A DNA stretch of 11,297 nt from Acidobacteriaceae bacterium UBA1307 (GTDB lineage: Bacteria; Acidobacteriota; Terriglobia; Terriglobales; Acidobacteriaceae): positions 1 through 11,297 of the forward strand of contig DBTV01000009.1 in assembly GCA_002307235.1 (NCBI GenBank). The letters are read 5' to 3'. The position numbers and the translations under genes are program-made. Positions 1 through 7,762 of this stretch are shown piece by piece. Each line of letters starts with the position of its first letter. The stretch's first letter is position 1. Under the pieces are notes generated by a model. That model ran no database searches, was not told the DNA's origin, and was given only the letters and a program-made list of their open reading frames with translations.

Positions 1-222
1 CTGGCCTTCTTCTTCGGCACCCTGCCGCTCGCGCTTGCGCACGGCGCTGGCGCCGGAGCCATGAAGGGTATCGGCACCGCCGTCACCGGCGGCATGGTCT
101 CGGCCACCTTCATCGATCTGATCTTCATCCCACTGTTCTTCGTCCTGGTCTCCGAGAAGTTCGGCAAGAAAAAGACCACGGCGTCGAACCCCGCGGCTGG
201 CCCCACGGAGGTGCAGCAATGA
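1..222 (+). CDS. RND efflux pump inner-membrane transporter (HAE1/AcrB-like), C-terminal fragment
   Basis: Partial gene: only the last 73 codons lie in the window, in frame from base 1 to a TGA at 220-222. The translation starts LAFFFGTLPLALAHGAGAGA and continues through a hydrophobic stretch (VTGGMVSATFIDLIFIPLFFVLV) into a short basic tail (SEKFGKKKT). This matches the end of AcrB/MexB-type proton-driven multidrug pumps, where a GAG(S/A)GA loop precedes GTGVMGGMV and the final transmembrane helix, ending in a cytoplasmic tail. The protein would sit in the inner membrane and pump hydrophobic compounds through a periplasmic adaptor into the outer-membrane channel encoded next. The stop overlaps the next start by four bases (ATGA), as expected for translational coupling. 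The substrate cannot be read from this fragment. The family call is firm; the exact subfamily is not. Confidence 0.88.
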   Translation: MAFFFGTLPLALAHGAGAGAMKGIGTAVTGGMVSATFIDLIFIPLFFVLVSEKFGKKKTTASNPAAGPTEVQQ

Positions 223-1649
223 CCCGGCTCTCCCTCATTCTTTGCGCATCGGCCGTAGCCACGCTCGGTCTCAGCGGTTGCGTTCCCAAGAAGCAAGCCT
301 ACCGGCAGCCCACGCTGCCGGTGGCTCCCTCGGTCTGGCAGGACGACCTGAGCGCGGAAGAACACGCGCAGGCCTCCCCCGCCACGGCCCCGGCAGCCGC
401 CGACCTCAAGTGGCAGGACGTCTACACCGACGAGAACCTGCAGAAGGTCATCACCCTCGCGCTCAACAACAATCGTGACCTGCGCGTGGCACTGCTCAAT
501 GTCGAAAAAACCGCGGCGCAATATCGGCTGCAGCGCGCACAGCAGTTCCCCACCGTCAATGGCGTGGCCAGTGGCAGCGCCCAACGGCTGCCGCGCAACG
601 TCTCCGGGCTCAACAAGAGCTACGTTTCGGAGTCGGACAGCATCGGCGCCCAGGTTTCCTCCTGGGAGCTTGATCTCTTCCATCGCCTGCGCAGCCTCAG
701 CCAGCAGCAGTTCGAGCTCTACCTCGCCAGTGACGAGGGACGGCGCGACACGCAGGTTGCGCTCATCTCCTCGGTCGCGACCAGCTACCTCACGCTGGCG
801 GCCGATCAGCAAAGCCTCGCGCTGGCGCAGCAAACCCTCGCCTCGCAACAGGCCACCTACGATCTGATCCGTCAGAGCAGCGAACACGGCATCGGTTCCA
901 ATCTCGATGTCAGCGAGGCTCTCAGTCAGGTCGAGGCCGCCCGCGCCGACATCGCCCGCTATCAGCATCAGGTTTCGGCCGACAACAACGCGCTCGCCGT
1001 GCTGGTCGGCGCCCCCGTTGACCCGGCGCTGCTGCCCAAGAGCATGGGAGACGGCACGAGTATCAAGGACGTCTCGGCCGGGATTCCCTCGGAGACCCTG
1101 TTGCGTAGGCCCGATATTCGCGAGGCAGAACACAGCCTGAAATCCGCCTACGCGAATCTCGACGCCGCCCGCGCCGATTACTTCCCGAAGATCGCCCTGA
1201 CCGCCAACGGCGGCGTCCTCAGCAACTCCCTCGCCAACCTCTTCAAGGGCGGTCCGGGAACTTGGCTCTTCAACCCGCAGGTCTCGCTGCCCATCTTCGA
1301 CGCCGGTACCCGCGCGGCCAACTACAAGCTGGCCGAGGTTGCCCGCGACACCTACGTCGCCCAATACGAAAAGGCGATTCAAACCGCCTTCCAGGAGGTC
1401 AGCGACGCTCTCAATGGCCGCGTCCGCCTGCTCGAAGAAGAGAATGCCCAGACGGCCAACGTCAGGGCGCTCGCTGAAACCTACCACCTCACCGAGGCGC
1501 GCTACAAGGCCGGCATCGATAACTATCAGGCCGTTCTCGTCGCGCAACGCTCGCTCTACAGCGGTCAGGTTACGCTGATCAGCCTGCACCTTGCGCGCCT
1601 TAGCAATCAGGTCACACTCTACAAGGCACTCGGCGGCGGCGCACTCTAA
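219..1649 (+). CDS. Outer-membrane efflux channel lipoprotein (OprM/NodT family, TolC-like)
   Basis: A 476-residue protein of typical length for this family. The N-terminus is a lipoprotein signal peptide with lipobox L18-S-G-C21, so the mature protein should be acylated on Cys21; Val22 at +2 fits outer-membrane sorting. Two outer-membrane-efflux-protein repeats follow, roughly residues 65-265 and 290-475, rich in Ala, Gln, Leu and Ser heptads typical of the TolC alpha-barrel. Family marks include the segment around LLRRPDIREAEHSL (about 295-308) and the closing FQEVSDAL...YKALGGG region. It would form the trimeric exit duct of a tripartite RND pump. The ATG overlaps the stop of the RND gene (ATGA, 219-222), so the two genes share an operon; the adaptor gene is presumably upstream, outside the window. 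An intrinsic terminator follows directly at 1666-1708. Confidence 0.93.
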   Translation: MTRLSLILCASAVATLGLSGCVPKKQAYRQPTLPVAPSVWQDDLSAEEHAQASPATAPAAADLKWQDVYTDENLQKVITLALNNNRDLRVALLNVEKTAAQYRLQRAQQFPTVNGVASGSAQRLPRNVSGLNKSYVSESDSIGAQVSSWELDLFHRLRSLSQQQFELYLASDEGRRDTQVALISSVATSYLTLAADQQSLALAQQTLASQQATYDLIRQSSEHGIGSNLDVSEALSQVEAARADIARYQHQVSADNNALAVLVGAPVDPALLPKSMGDGTSIKDVSAGIPSETLLRRPDIREAEHSLKSAYANLDAARADYFPKIALTANGGVLSNSLANLFKGGPGTWLFNPQVSLPIFDAGTRAANYKLAEVARDTYVAQYEKAIQTAFQEVSDALNGRVRLLEEENAQTANVRALAETYHLTEARYKAGIDNYQAVLVAQRSLYSGQVTLISLHLARLSNQVTLYKALGGGAL

Positions 1650-1665
1650 AGCCGCCCTTGCACCG

Positions 1666-1708
1666 TCCGCCCGCGCCCTCCCTACAGGAAGACGCGGGCG
1701 GATTTTTT
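1666..1708 (+). terminator. Intrinsic terminator of the efflux operon
   Basis: A perfect 10-bp stem pairs TCCGCCCGCG (1666-1675) with CGCGGGCGGA (1693-1702) across a 17-nt loop and is followed directly by six T (1703-1708). It lies 17 bp after the stop of the channel gene on the same strand, so it most likely ends the efflux transcript. Confidence 0.92.
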
Positions 1709-1836
1709 GTCCAGAGATTTTGCCGCACAAGGACCTCTGTTCTCTCCCGTTCCTCCCGTCCCATTTTTTGCATTCCGGCAGACAAAATCGATTTTTTGGA
1801 AATATTTCTATCTCCTGTCGACGGAAGGCCTTTAGC

Positions 1837-1850
1837 GATAACTATTTATC
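1837..1850. promoter_or_regulatory. GATAA-N4-TTATC inverted repeat, possible operator
   Basis: Two perfect 5-bp half-sites, GATAA at 1837-1841 and TTATC at 1846-1850, form a dyad centred between 1843 and 1844 in the AT-rich leader. The size and symmetry fit a regulator site or part of a promoter. In AT-rich DNA such a short dyad can also arise by chance, so this is only a candidate. Confidence 0.25.
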
Positions 1851-1970
1851 TAGAGGTGCTCTCCCTCACTTCAAGGCAACATAAAAACAATTAGAATGAA
1901 CAAGTTTGGCCAATAGCACATTTTTCCTGTTCTGAAATTTACAGGCGATAAGGAAAACATGTTGCACATG

Positions 1971-2032
1971 CACTTCCCACACCTCGAAAGATCTGCGCCG
2001 GAGCCGTGGCAACACTTCCCTCACCTCAAAAT
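1971..2032. repeat. Pair of 20-bp imperfect direct repeats
   Basis: Copy one, CACTTCCCACACCTCGAAAG (1971-1990), and copy two, CACTTCCCTCACCTCAAAAT (2013-2032), agree at 17 of 20 positions. Their starts are 42 bp apart, close to four helical turns, so the copies face the same side of the DNA. They end 43 bp before the GTG start of the receptor gene. This layout fits tandem regulator-binding sites, though a leader-RNA role is also possible. No regulator is identified. Confidence 0.5.
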
Positions 2033-2062
2033 TTCGTCGGGGATTTCCATCAACAAATAACC

Positions 2063-2068
2063 AAGAGG
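2063..2068 (+). promoter_or_regulatory. Ribosome binding site deciding the GTG start
   Basis: AAGAGG at 2063-2068 lies 7 nt before GTG 2076-2078. The nearest in-frame ATG (2106, codon 11) has no purine-rich site at a suitable distance. This supports GTG as the true start. Confidence 0.65.
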
Positions 2069-2075
2069 TCGGGTA

Positions 2076-5000
2076 GTGAACGCACATAAAACAACGATTC
2101 ATCAGATGCGCACCCTCGTCTTGACCCTGCTTGGAGCTTTTTTGTTCTCGGCTCTGGCAACGACGCAGGCGCAAGAATTTCGTGCAACAATTTTGGGTGC
2201 AGTACAAGCTGGAGACAACCTTCCGGTATCCTCAGCGCAAATCAAAGCCACACAAGCCGACACCGGCGCATCTTCAAGCACTGTAACCGATGCGCAAGGC
2301 CGTTTCTCCATTCCCTCGCTGGCCCCAGGCACCTATCAGGTCGAGGTTCGCGCTCAGGGATTCAAGACCTACATCCGCCAGGGCCTGACGCTGAATCCGG
2401 GCAGTGACATCACGATCACCATCCCGCTGACTCCGGGCGATGCCTCGCAGACGATCACCATTCATCTCGATGCCTCCATGTCGAGCGGCAACACCGCCTC
2501 CAGCGCACAGACGATGGGCACCCAGGCCGTACGCGACCTGCCGCTCAATGGCGGTACGCCGTCGACGCTGGCACAGTTGGCCGCGGGCATGGCCAAGACT
2601 GACGCCCCGGGCGAAAACCGTCCCTTCGACAACTCCAGCAACGGCACCGTAGCAGGCACGCCGACCGGTTCCACCGAGGTTGAGCTCGATGGATCGGCCG
2701 ACATCGACTGGAAGTTCCGCACCACCTACAACCCGCCCTCCGACGTCGTCGGCCAGGTCAAGACCACTGTTTTCCAGCCCGACGCGGCCTATGGCCATGC
2801 CGGTGGCGGCTTTGTGAACATGACCACCAAGGGCGGCGGCAACCTGTTCCACGGCGATGCCTACGAATTCAACCAGGTTTCGTTCTTCAAGGCCAACAGC
2901 TACTTCAACAACCTGAACCACCTGAAGCGCGCCGTGACCCGCTACAACCAGTACGGACTGACGGCCAATGGCCCGATCTTCATTCCGCACCTGTTCGACG
3001 GCCGCAAGAAGCTGCTCTGGGAGTTTGCCTGGCAGGGTATCCGCGACAGTTCGCCGAACTCCGGCAGCATCTCGGTGCCGACCGACCGCGAACGCAATGG
3101 TGACTTCGGCGATCTGAGCAACACGACGCTCTACGATCCGTATTCGTATTCGACGACCAGTTCGGCGCGTACGGCCGTGGCCAACAACTGCCTGTTCCTG
3201 TCGAGCACCTGTTCGACCTCTCTGACCGGCAAGACGTTGAAGGAATACAACCCGATCGCCTACAACCTGATGCAGTACTACCCGACGGGCGTCACCACCG
3301 CCGGTTCGGCCAACTACGCCATCGATCCGATTTCGCCGAACTTCTTCGACAGCGAGTTTGGTCGCCTCGACTTCATCCCCACCACCGAGGACAAGCTGTT
3401 CTTCAAGATGTGGCACAACCAGCGTCTGCAGAAGGGCAACAACTTCCTCGGCAATGAAGCCACGGGCATGAACCTGAACCGCGTCAACTGGGGCGGCACG
3501 CTCGATGAGGTCCACACCCTCAGCGCTCACACCAACATCAACGCGCGCGTCAATTGGATGCGTTTTGTTGAAATCCAGACGCCGACCAGCGCCGGCCTGG
3601 ACCCGACCTCGCTCGGTTTCCAGAGCCTGACGACCAGCTACAAGGCCATGCCCCTGATCAAGTTCACCGGCATGAGCACCAGCGCCAGTTGCACCACCTC
3701 GTCGGGCAACCAGATCAGCAACGGTTCCGGCATCCAGTGCCTCGGCTCGGGCTCGAATGCCTCGGCCGTCTCCAATGCCTTTGACAGCTACCACTTCTTC
3801 GGCGACGTCACGCACAAGGCCGGTGCGCACAACATCAAGGTCGGCGTTGACGTTCGTCAGAATCGTCGCTTCACCACCAACTGGCAGAACGCCGACGGCA
3901 TGTACACCTTCGGCACCGACTACACCGTCAAGTCGCCGACCAGCACCTATGAGGGTTCCAAGGCTGGCTGGGGCAACGATCTGGCCGAGTTCGAAATGGG
4001 CCTGCCCACCTCGGGCGAGTTCGACACCAACGCCTTCAGCGCCACCAAGCTCAACTACATGGCTCTGTTCGTGCAGGATGACTTCAAGCTGCGCCCGAAC
4101 CTGGTCGTGAACCTGGGCGTGCGTTTCGAACACGACTTCCCGCTGACCGAGCGCAACAATCGCTCCACCAGCGGATTCGATCCGGCCGCACCGCACAGCA
4201 TGACCAACCAGGCCATTGCTGCCTACAACACCTATCTGGCCAAGGCCACCTCGGTGAGCGGCTACACCATGACGCCCTCCAGCTTCGATCCGGTCGGCGG
4301 ACTGACCTTCCCCTCGGCCAGCAACCGCAGCATCTACCAGACTCCGTCGAAGATCTTCAGCCCCCGCATCGGCATCTCTTGGAAGCCGGAGCGCCTGAAG
4401 GGCACGACGATTCAGGGCGGCTACGGCATCTACGTCTTCCCGATCGCACCGATCGCCGACCCGACGCAGAATGGCTTCAGCGGCGCCACCTCCTACGTTG
4501 CCTCGCAGGACGGCAACTTCCACACGCCTCCGGCAAAAACCTGGTCGACCGCCTTCCCCAACGGGCTGACGGCACCGACCGGCTCCACGCTCGGCGCCGA
4601 CACCTTCGTCGGTCAGTCGATCACCTTCCTGGCACCGCAGCAGCGCGCTGGCTACTCGCAGCGTTGGCAGTTGCAGATCCAGCATCAGATCACGCCGAAC
4701 GACATGGTGAGCCTCAGCTACCTGGGCAACCATGCAACCCGCATTCAGGTCAGCGATACCCAGCTCAACTACATTCCCAAGCAGTATCGCCAGACCTCGA
4801 CGCAACTCGCCGCATTGAGCACCAGCGCCAGCAACCCGTTCTACGGTCTGCTGTCGAGCACCTCGACACTCGACAAGTCGACGGTCTCGCTCTATCAGTT
4901 GCTGGTTCCCTATCCGGAATTCCCCTACGGTGGCGTCGACGAAGAGGACCTCAACGCCGGTTCGTCGCACTTCCACAGCCTCAATGCCCGCTACGATCAC

Positions 5001-5621
5001 CGCATGTCGAAGGGGCTCTCGGTCACCTCGAACTTCTCCTGGTCAAAGCTGATCGAAGGTCTGTCGAAGCTGAACGATGCCGACGATCAGTACGAGCGCC
5101 GCATCTCCACCATCGACTATCCCTTCCACATCTCGGTCACGGGCATCTACCAGTTGCCCTTCGGCAAGGGCAAGCTCTACAACCCGTCGAACCTGATCGT
5201 GCGCAAGGCAGCCGAGGACTGGACCATGACCCTCGGTTACTCGATGCAGTCCGGCGCTCCGGTCAAGTGGGGCACCAACTGGATCTATGACGGTGGCGAC
5301 ATCCACTGGAATGCGAAGAACCACTCGAAGGCCTTCGACACTTCGCACTTCAGCTCTGCCAACACCTACGCGATCCGCAGCTTCTCGACGACCAACACGC
5401 ACTGGCGCACCGATGGACTCAACGAGTTCAATCTCTCGCTGTTGCGCACCATCAAGCTGCTGTACGGAACCAAGTTCCAGTTCCGCGCCGAAGCCTTCAA
5501 CGTGCTCAACCATGTGACCTACTCGGCCCCGACGATCAGCTCCGGCTCCTCGTTCGGCAAAATCACCTCGCAGTACAACACGCCCCGCACGCTGCAGTTC
5601 GGCGGCAAGGTAAGCTGGTAG
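2076..5621 (+). CDS. Oar-like TonB-dependent receptor with carboxypeptidase-regulatory-like N-terminal domain
   Basis: An 1181-residue outer-membrane protein starting at GTG. A Sec signal peptide covers about residues 1-32, with likely cleavage after TQA (Ala32). Residues about 37-118 form a carboxypeptidase-regulatory-like beta-sandwich (TDAQGRFSIPSLAPGTYQVE, then ARGF-like AQGFKTY). A TonB-box-like stretch QTITIHLD follows at 125-132. The plug spans about 140-260, with the family marks RDLPLNG (153-159) and GGGNLFHGDAYEF (253-265). The rest is a large beta-barrel ending in FNVLNHVTYSAP and a terminal aromatic strand (FGGKVSW), as needed for BAM assembly. Its only four cysteines sit in two local pairs, 372/379 and 539/555, probably in surface loops. 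This family is typical of Acidobacteriota. The ligand is unknown: import of a large nutrient, such as a glycan or peptide, or a role in protein export are both possible. It is a single gene with its own leader and a terminator behind it. Confidence 0.9.
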   Translation: MNAHKTTIHQMRTLVLTLLGAFLFSALATTQAQEFRATILGAVQAGDNLPVSSAQIKATQADTGASSSTVTDAQGRFSIPSLAPGTYQVEVRAQGFKTYIRQGLTLNPGSDITITIPLTPGDASQTITIHLDASMSSGNTASSAQTMGTQAVRDLPLNGGTPSTLAQLAAGMAKTDAPGENRPFDNSSNGTVAGTPTGSTEVELDGSADIDWKFRTTYNPPSDVVGQVKTTVFQPDAAYGHAGGGFVNMTTKGGGNLFHGDAYEFNQVSFFKANSYFNNLNHLKRAVTRYNQYGLTANGPIFIPHLFDGRKKLLWEFAWQGIRDSSPNSGSISVPTDRERNGDFGDLSNTTLYDPYSYSTTSSARTAVANNCLFLSSTCSTSLTGKTLKEYNPIAYNLMQYYPTGVTTAGSANYAIDPISPNFFDSEFGRLDFIPTTEDKLFFKMWHNQRLQKGNNFLGNEATGMNLNRVNWGGTLDEVHTLSAHTNINARVNWMRFVEIQTPTSAGLDPTSLGFQSLTTSYKAMPLIKFTGMSTSASCTTSSGNQISNGSGIQCLGSGSNASAVSNAFDSYHFFGDVTHKAGAHNIKVGVDVRQNRRFTTNWQNADGMYTFGTDYTVKSPTSTYEGSKAGWGNDLAEFEMGLPTSGEFDTNAFSATKLNYMALFVQDDFKLRPNLVVNLGVRFEHDFPLTERNNRSTSGFDPAAPHSMTNQAIAAYNTYLAKATSVSGYTMTPSSFDPVGGLTFPSASNRSIYQTPSKIFSPRIGISWKPERLKGTTIQGGYGIYVFPIAPIADPTQNGFSGATSYVASQDGNFHTPPAKTWSTAFPNGLTAPTGSTLGADTFVGQSITFLAPQQRAGYSQRWQLQIQHQITPNDMVSLSYLGNHATRIQVSDTQLNYIPKQYRQTSTQLAALSTSASNPFYGLLSSTSTLDKSTVSLYQLLVPYPEFPYGGVDEEDLNAGSSHFHSLNARYDHRMSKGLSVTSNFSWSKLIEGLSKLNDADDQYERRISTIDYPFHISVTGIYQLPFGKGKLYNPSNLIVRKAAEDWTMTLGYSMQSGAPVKWGTNWIYDGGDIHWNAKNHSKAFDTSHFSSANTYAIRSFSTTNTHWRTDGLNEFNLSLLRTIKLLYGTKFQFRAEAFNVLNHVTYSAPTISSGSSFGKITSQYNTPRTLQFGGKVSW

Positions 5622-5644
5622 TTCTTACGGCACAGTGCAACAAG

Positions 5645-5686
5645 AAAAATCCCCTGCCGCGCACATGCGTGGCAGGGGATTTTTTT
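5645..5686. terminator. Bidirectional intrinsic terminator behind the receptor gene
   Basis: AAAAATCCCCTGCC (5645-5658) is perfectly complementary to GGCAGGGGATTTTT (5671-5684). The stem extends inward by about four more pairs, one of them G-T, to an ACAT loop. The T-run 5680-5686 serves the plus strand, and the A-run 5645-5649 gives a shorter U-run on the minus strand. It starts 24 bp after the receptor stop codon. Confidence 0.93.
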
Positions 5687-5784
5687 GCTGACAGGAAGGA
5701 GCAGGGCATTCATGCCCCTGCTCCCTCCGCGAAAGATTCGCGCGACACGTTCCCGCGTATTGAAGGCAACATTTGCAGCACAAC

Positions 5785-5821
5785 CAAAAAACTGCCACGC
5801 ATTCCGCATGGCAGTTTTTTG
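5785..5821. terminator. Bidirectional intrinsic terminator behind the CocE-type hydrolase gene
   Basis: CAAAAAACTGCCA (5785-5797) pairs perfectly over 13 bp with TGGCAGTTTTTTG (5809-5821). Both strands carry a six-base U-run after the stem. It starts 18 bp beyond the stop of the minus-strand hydrolase gene and mainly ends that transcript. It also backs up the terminator of the convergent receptor gene. Confidence 0.93.
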
Positions 5822-5838
5822 TTGAACGGGAAACTGCT

Positions 5839-7755
5839 CTAGCTCTGCGGCACCACCAGCACCTCGACGCCACTCGCCGCATCCTTCTCGTGGAAGATGG
5901 TCTCGGTCGCCTTCTGGAACTGATCGGGCTTGGCCGTCGGAATCTCCGTGAAGGTCTGCGGATTGCGGTCCACCAGCGGGAACCACGAGCTCTGCACCTG
6001 CACCATGATGCGATGGCCGCGCCGGAAGGTGTGATAAACGTCGGGCATCGTGAACTCGATCGCCGTCCGCTCGCCCGGCTTCAGCGGCTCGGGCTTCTCC
6101 CAGCTCTTGCGGAACTTCGCGCGGAAGGGTTCGGCGCGCAGCAGTTGCTCGTAGTCGCCCATCACCAGCGGCGGCGCACCCAGCACGCGCTTGTTGCCGT
6201 GCCCATCGTCCGGCGAAGGATAGTTGCCCGGATACACATCGATCAGCTTCACCACGAAATCGGAATCGGTCGCGGTGCTGGCGATCTTCAGACGCGGAGA
6301 GATCGGCCCGGCAATCGTCACGTCCTCTTCGAGCGGTTCGGTCTGATAGGTCACCACATCCGGCCGTTCGCTCGCAAAGCGCTGATCGTCCACCATGAAA
6401 CGCTGCGGCACCGTGTCGGTCGTGTAGCCGACAAAGGGCACTGGATGATTCGGATCGCTCAGATACTCGTCCTTGCTTGCCGCCTCGGTTGGAGCCTCAA
6501 AGCTCAGCTTGCCATCGGCGTGGAAATAGAGCGTCTTCGCTGCGGCATTTTTCGGCGGCCATGCAGCAAGCCGGTGCCAGACATTCGCGCCCGTCTCAAA
6601 GACCACGGCCTTCGGCTGCGCTTCGCCCTTGCCCTTCAAATAATGCTCGAAGAACGGGAACTGCACATGCGCGCGATAGTATTCGGCCGTCTTCGCGTTG
6701 AACGGCACATCGCCCAGATGGTCGCCCTCCGAGCGCATCCAGCCGCCATGCACCCACGGGCCTTCCACCAGCGTCACCTGCGGATTCGTCTTGCCCACCG
6801 CCTCGAAGACGCGGAAGGGGCCCTCTAGGTCCTCGGCGTCATACCAGCCGCCCACCACCAGCACCGCGCACTTCACCTTGTCGAGATGCCGCGACAGATC
6901 GCGCGCCTGCCAGAACGCATCGTAGGTGTTGTGCCGGTACTGATCGTTCCACAACTTCGGATCGACCTGCATCAGCTTGGTCAGGTTCGCCAGATTGCCC
7001 GCACGCAGATAAAACTTGTAGCTGTCCGGCGTTCCAAAGTCGAACGACGACGGCGGTTCCTTCTCCGTTGGATTTTTCTGCGGGCCAAAGAACTGATAGA
7101 ACCCGTAGGTCGCCGACAGTTTGAAGGCGCCGTTGTGGTACGAGTCGTCGCCACGGAACAGATCGACCATCGGAGCCTGCGGACTGGCCGCCACCAGCGC
7201 CGGATGCGTATCGATCATCGAGGCCGCCGTGTAAAAGCCCGGATACGAGATGCCCCAGATGCCCGCCTTGCCGTTGTTGTTTTCAACATGCTTCAGCAAA
7301 TATTCCAGCGTGTCATAGAGGTCGCTGGCATCGTCCACATCCTTCGGCGACTTCTTCACGTCGATGTGCGGACGCATCTCGACAAACTCGCCCTCGCTCA
7401 TCCACCGCCCGCGCACATCCTGCGAAACGAAGATGTAACCGCCCTTTTCAAACTCGTCGGAGGGCCCAAGCCGCTGCGGATACTTGTCCTCGCCATAGGG
7501 CGCGGAACTGTACGGCGTGCGGCTGATCAAAAACGGATACGGCCCGTGCTCGGCAAAGGCCTCGGCCTTCGGCACGTACACCGAGGTGAACAGCTTCACG
7601 CCGTCGCGCATCGCAATCCGATACTCGTACTTGGTGTAGTGCGAGCGGACAAAGTCCTCCTGCGTCTCTGGCTTGTCGGCGCACACGCCCGATGCCACGG
7701 CAAAAGTCAAAATAAAAAGCAAACTCATCAAGCTGCGCGCCCAATGTTTTCTCAT
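5839..7755 (-). CDS. Exported CocE/NonD-family serine hydrolase, alpha-amino-acid ester hydrolase-like
   Basis: A 638-residue alpha/beta-hydrolase of the S15/CocE type, of normal length for alpha-amino-acid ester hydrolases (AEH). A Sec signal peptide covers residues 1-26, with likely cleavage after VCA. The catalytic domain (about 40-345, with a helical cap inside) has the nucleophile elbow GISYPGF (Ser170, oxyanion Tyr171), a second oxyanion Tyr82 in RTPYS, Asp306 in GGWYDAED and His336 in GPWVHGG. A C-terminal jelly-roll (about 405-638, X-Pro dipeptidyl-peptidase C-terminal type) follows. Acidic residues at 203-204 (RGDD) and at Glu308 and Asp309 match the carboxylate cluster that binds the substrate alpha-amino group in AEHs. 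It probably hydrolyses alpha-amino acyl esters, amides or peptides in the periplasm or outside. The start is backed by AAGGAG (7763-7768) with a 7-nt spacer. It lies behind the M61 gene, from which a terminator separates it. Confidence 0.87.
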   Translation of the reverse strand: MRKHWARSLMSLLFILTFAVASGVCADKPETQEDFVRSHYTKYEYRIAMRDGVKLFTSVYVPKAEAFAEHGPYPFLISRTPYSSAPYGEDKYPQRLGPSDEFEKGGYIFVSQDVRGRWMSEGEFVEMRPHIDVKKSPKDVDDASDLYDTLEYLLKHVENNNGKAGIWGISYPGFYTAASMIDTHPALVAASPQAPMVDLFRGDDSYHNGAFKLSATYGFYQFFGPQKNPTEKEPPSSFDFGTPDSYKFYLRAGNLANLTKLMQVDPKLWNDQYRHNTYDAFWQARDLSRHLDKVKCAVLVVGGWYDAEDLEGPFRVFEAVGKTNPQVTLVEGPWVHGGWMRSEGDHLGDVPFNAKTAEYYRAHVQFPFFEHYLKGKGEAQPKAVVFETGANVWHRLAAWPPKNAAAKTLYFHADGKLSFEAPTEAASKDEYLSDPNHPVPFVGYTTDTVPQRFMVDDQRFASERPDVVTYQTEPLEEDVTIAGPISPRLKIASTATDSDFVVKLIDVYPGNYPSPDDGHGNKRVLGAPPLVMGDYEQLLRAEPFRAKFRKSWEKPEPLKPGERTAIEFTMPDVYHTFRRGHRIMVQVQSSWFPLVDRNPQTFTEIPTAKPDQFQKATETIFHEKDAASGVEVLVVPQS

Positions 7756-7762
7756 GGTTTCT

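Larger units (their letters stand above)
1710..2075. other. AT-rich leader upstream of the TonB-dependent receptor
   Basis: About 366 bp with no convincing gene. It is clearly richer in A+T than its neighbours: bases 1861-1920 contain 23 G+C of 60. It holds a perfect 10-bp palindrome GAAATATTTC (1799-1808), a GATAA-N4-TTATC dyad (1837-1850) and two direct-repeat copies (1971-1990 and 2013-2032). A third, looser match to the repeat core (TCCCTCAC) is at 1862-1869. The receptor promoter should be here, but no -35/-10 pair stands out, so none is called. The region is most likely a promoter and long 5' leader. Confidence 0.6.
5622..5838. other. Hairpin-rich convergent intergenic region
   Basis: A 217-bp gap between two convergent genes, without a credible coding region. 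It holds four successive hairpins: a bidirectional terminator (5645-5686), a 9-bp stem pairing GGAGCAGGG (5698-5706) with CCCTGCTCC (5716-5724), a short stem CGCGAA/TTCGCG (5728-5742, 3-nt loop), and a second bidirectional terminator (5785-5821). Terminators account for the outer two. The two inner hairpins have no T-run and are unexplained. Confidence 0.7.

Noticed and set aside
1866..2207. A 113-codon minus-strand open frame in the AT-rich leader, with several cysteines
   Set aside because: It overlaps the signal-peptide region of the receptor gene, has no family resemblance, and its composition looks like translated non-coding DNA. A CxxC-like look alone is not enough.
2274..5000. A 908-codon open frame on the minus strand opposite the receptor gene
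   Set aside because: Its product is a low-complexity Val/Gly/Arg/Glu-rich sequence with no recognisable domain, signal or start site. It mirrors the third-position G/C bias of the real plus-strand gene, which has clear family motifs throughout.
5519..5986. Minus-strand open frames across the convergent terminators (5519-5986, 5625-5882)
   Set aside because: They read through two strong hairpins and overlap the ends of two well-supported genes in other frames, with no ribosome binding site or known motif.
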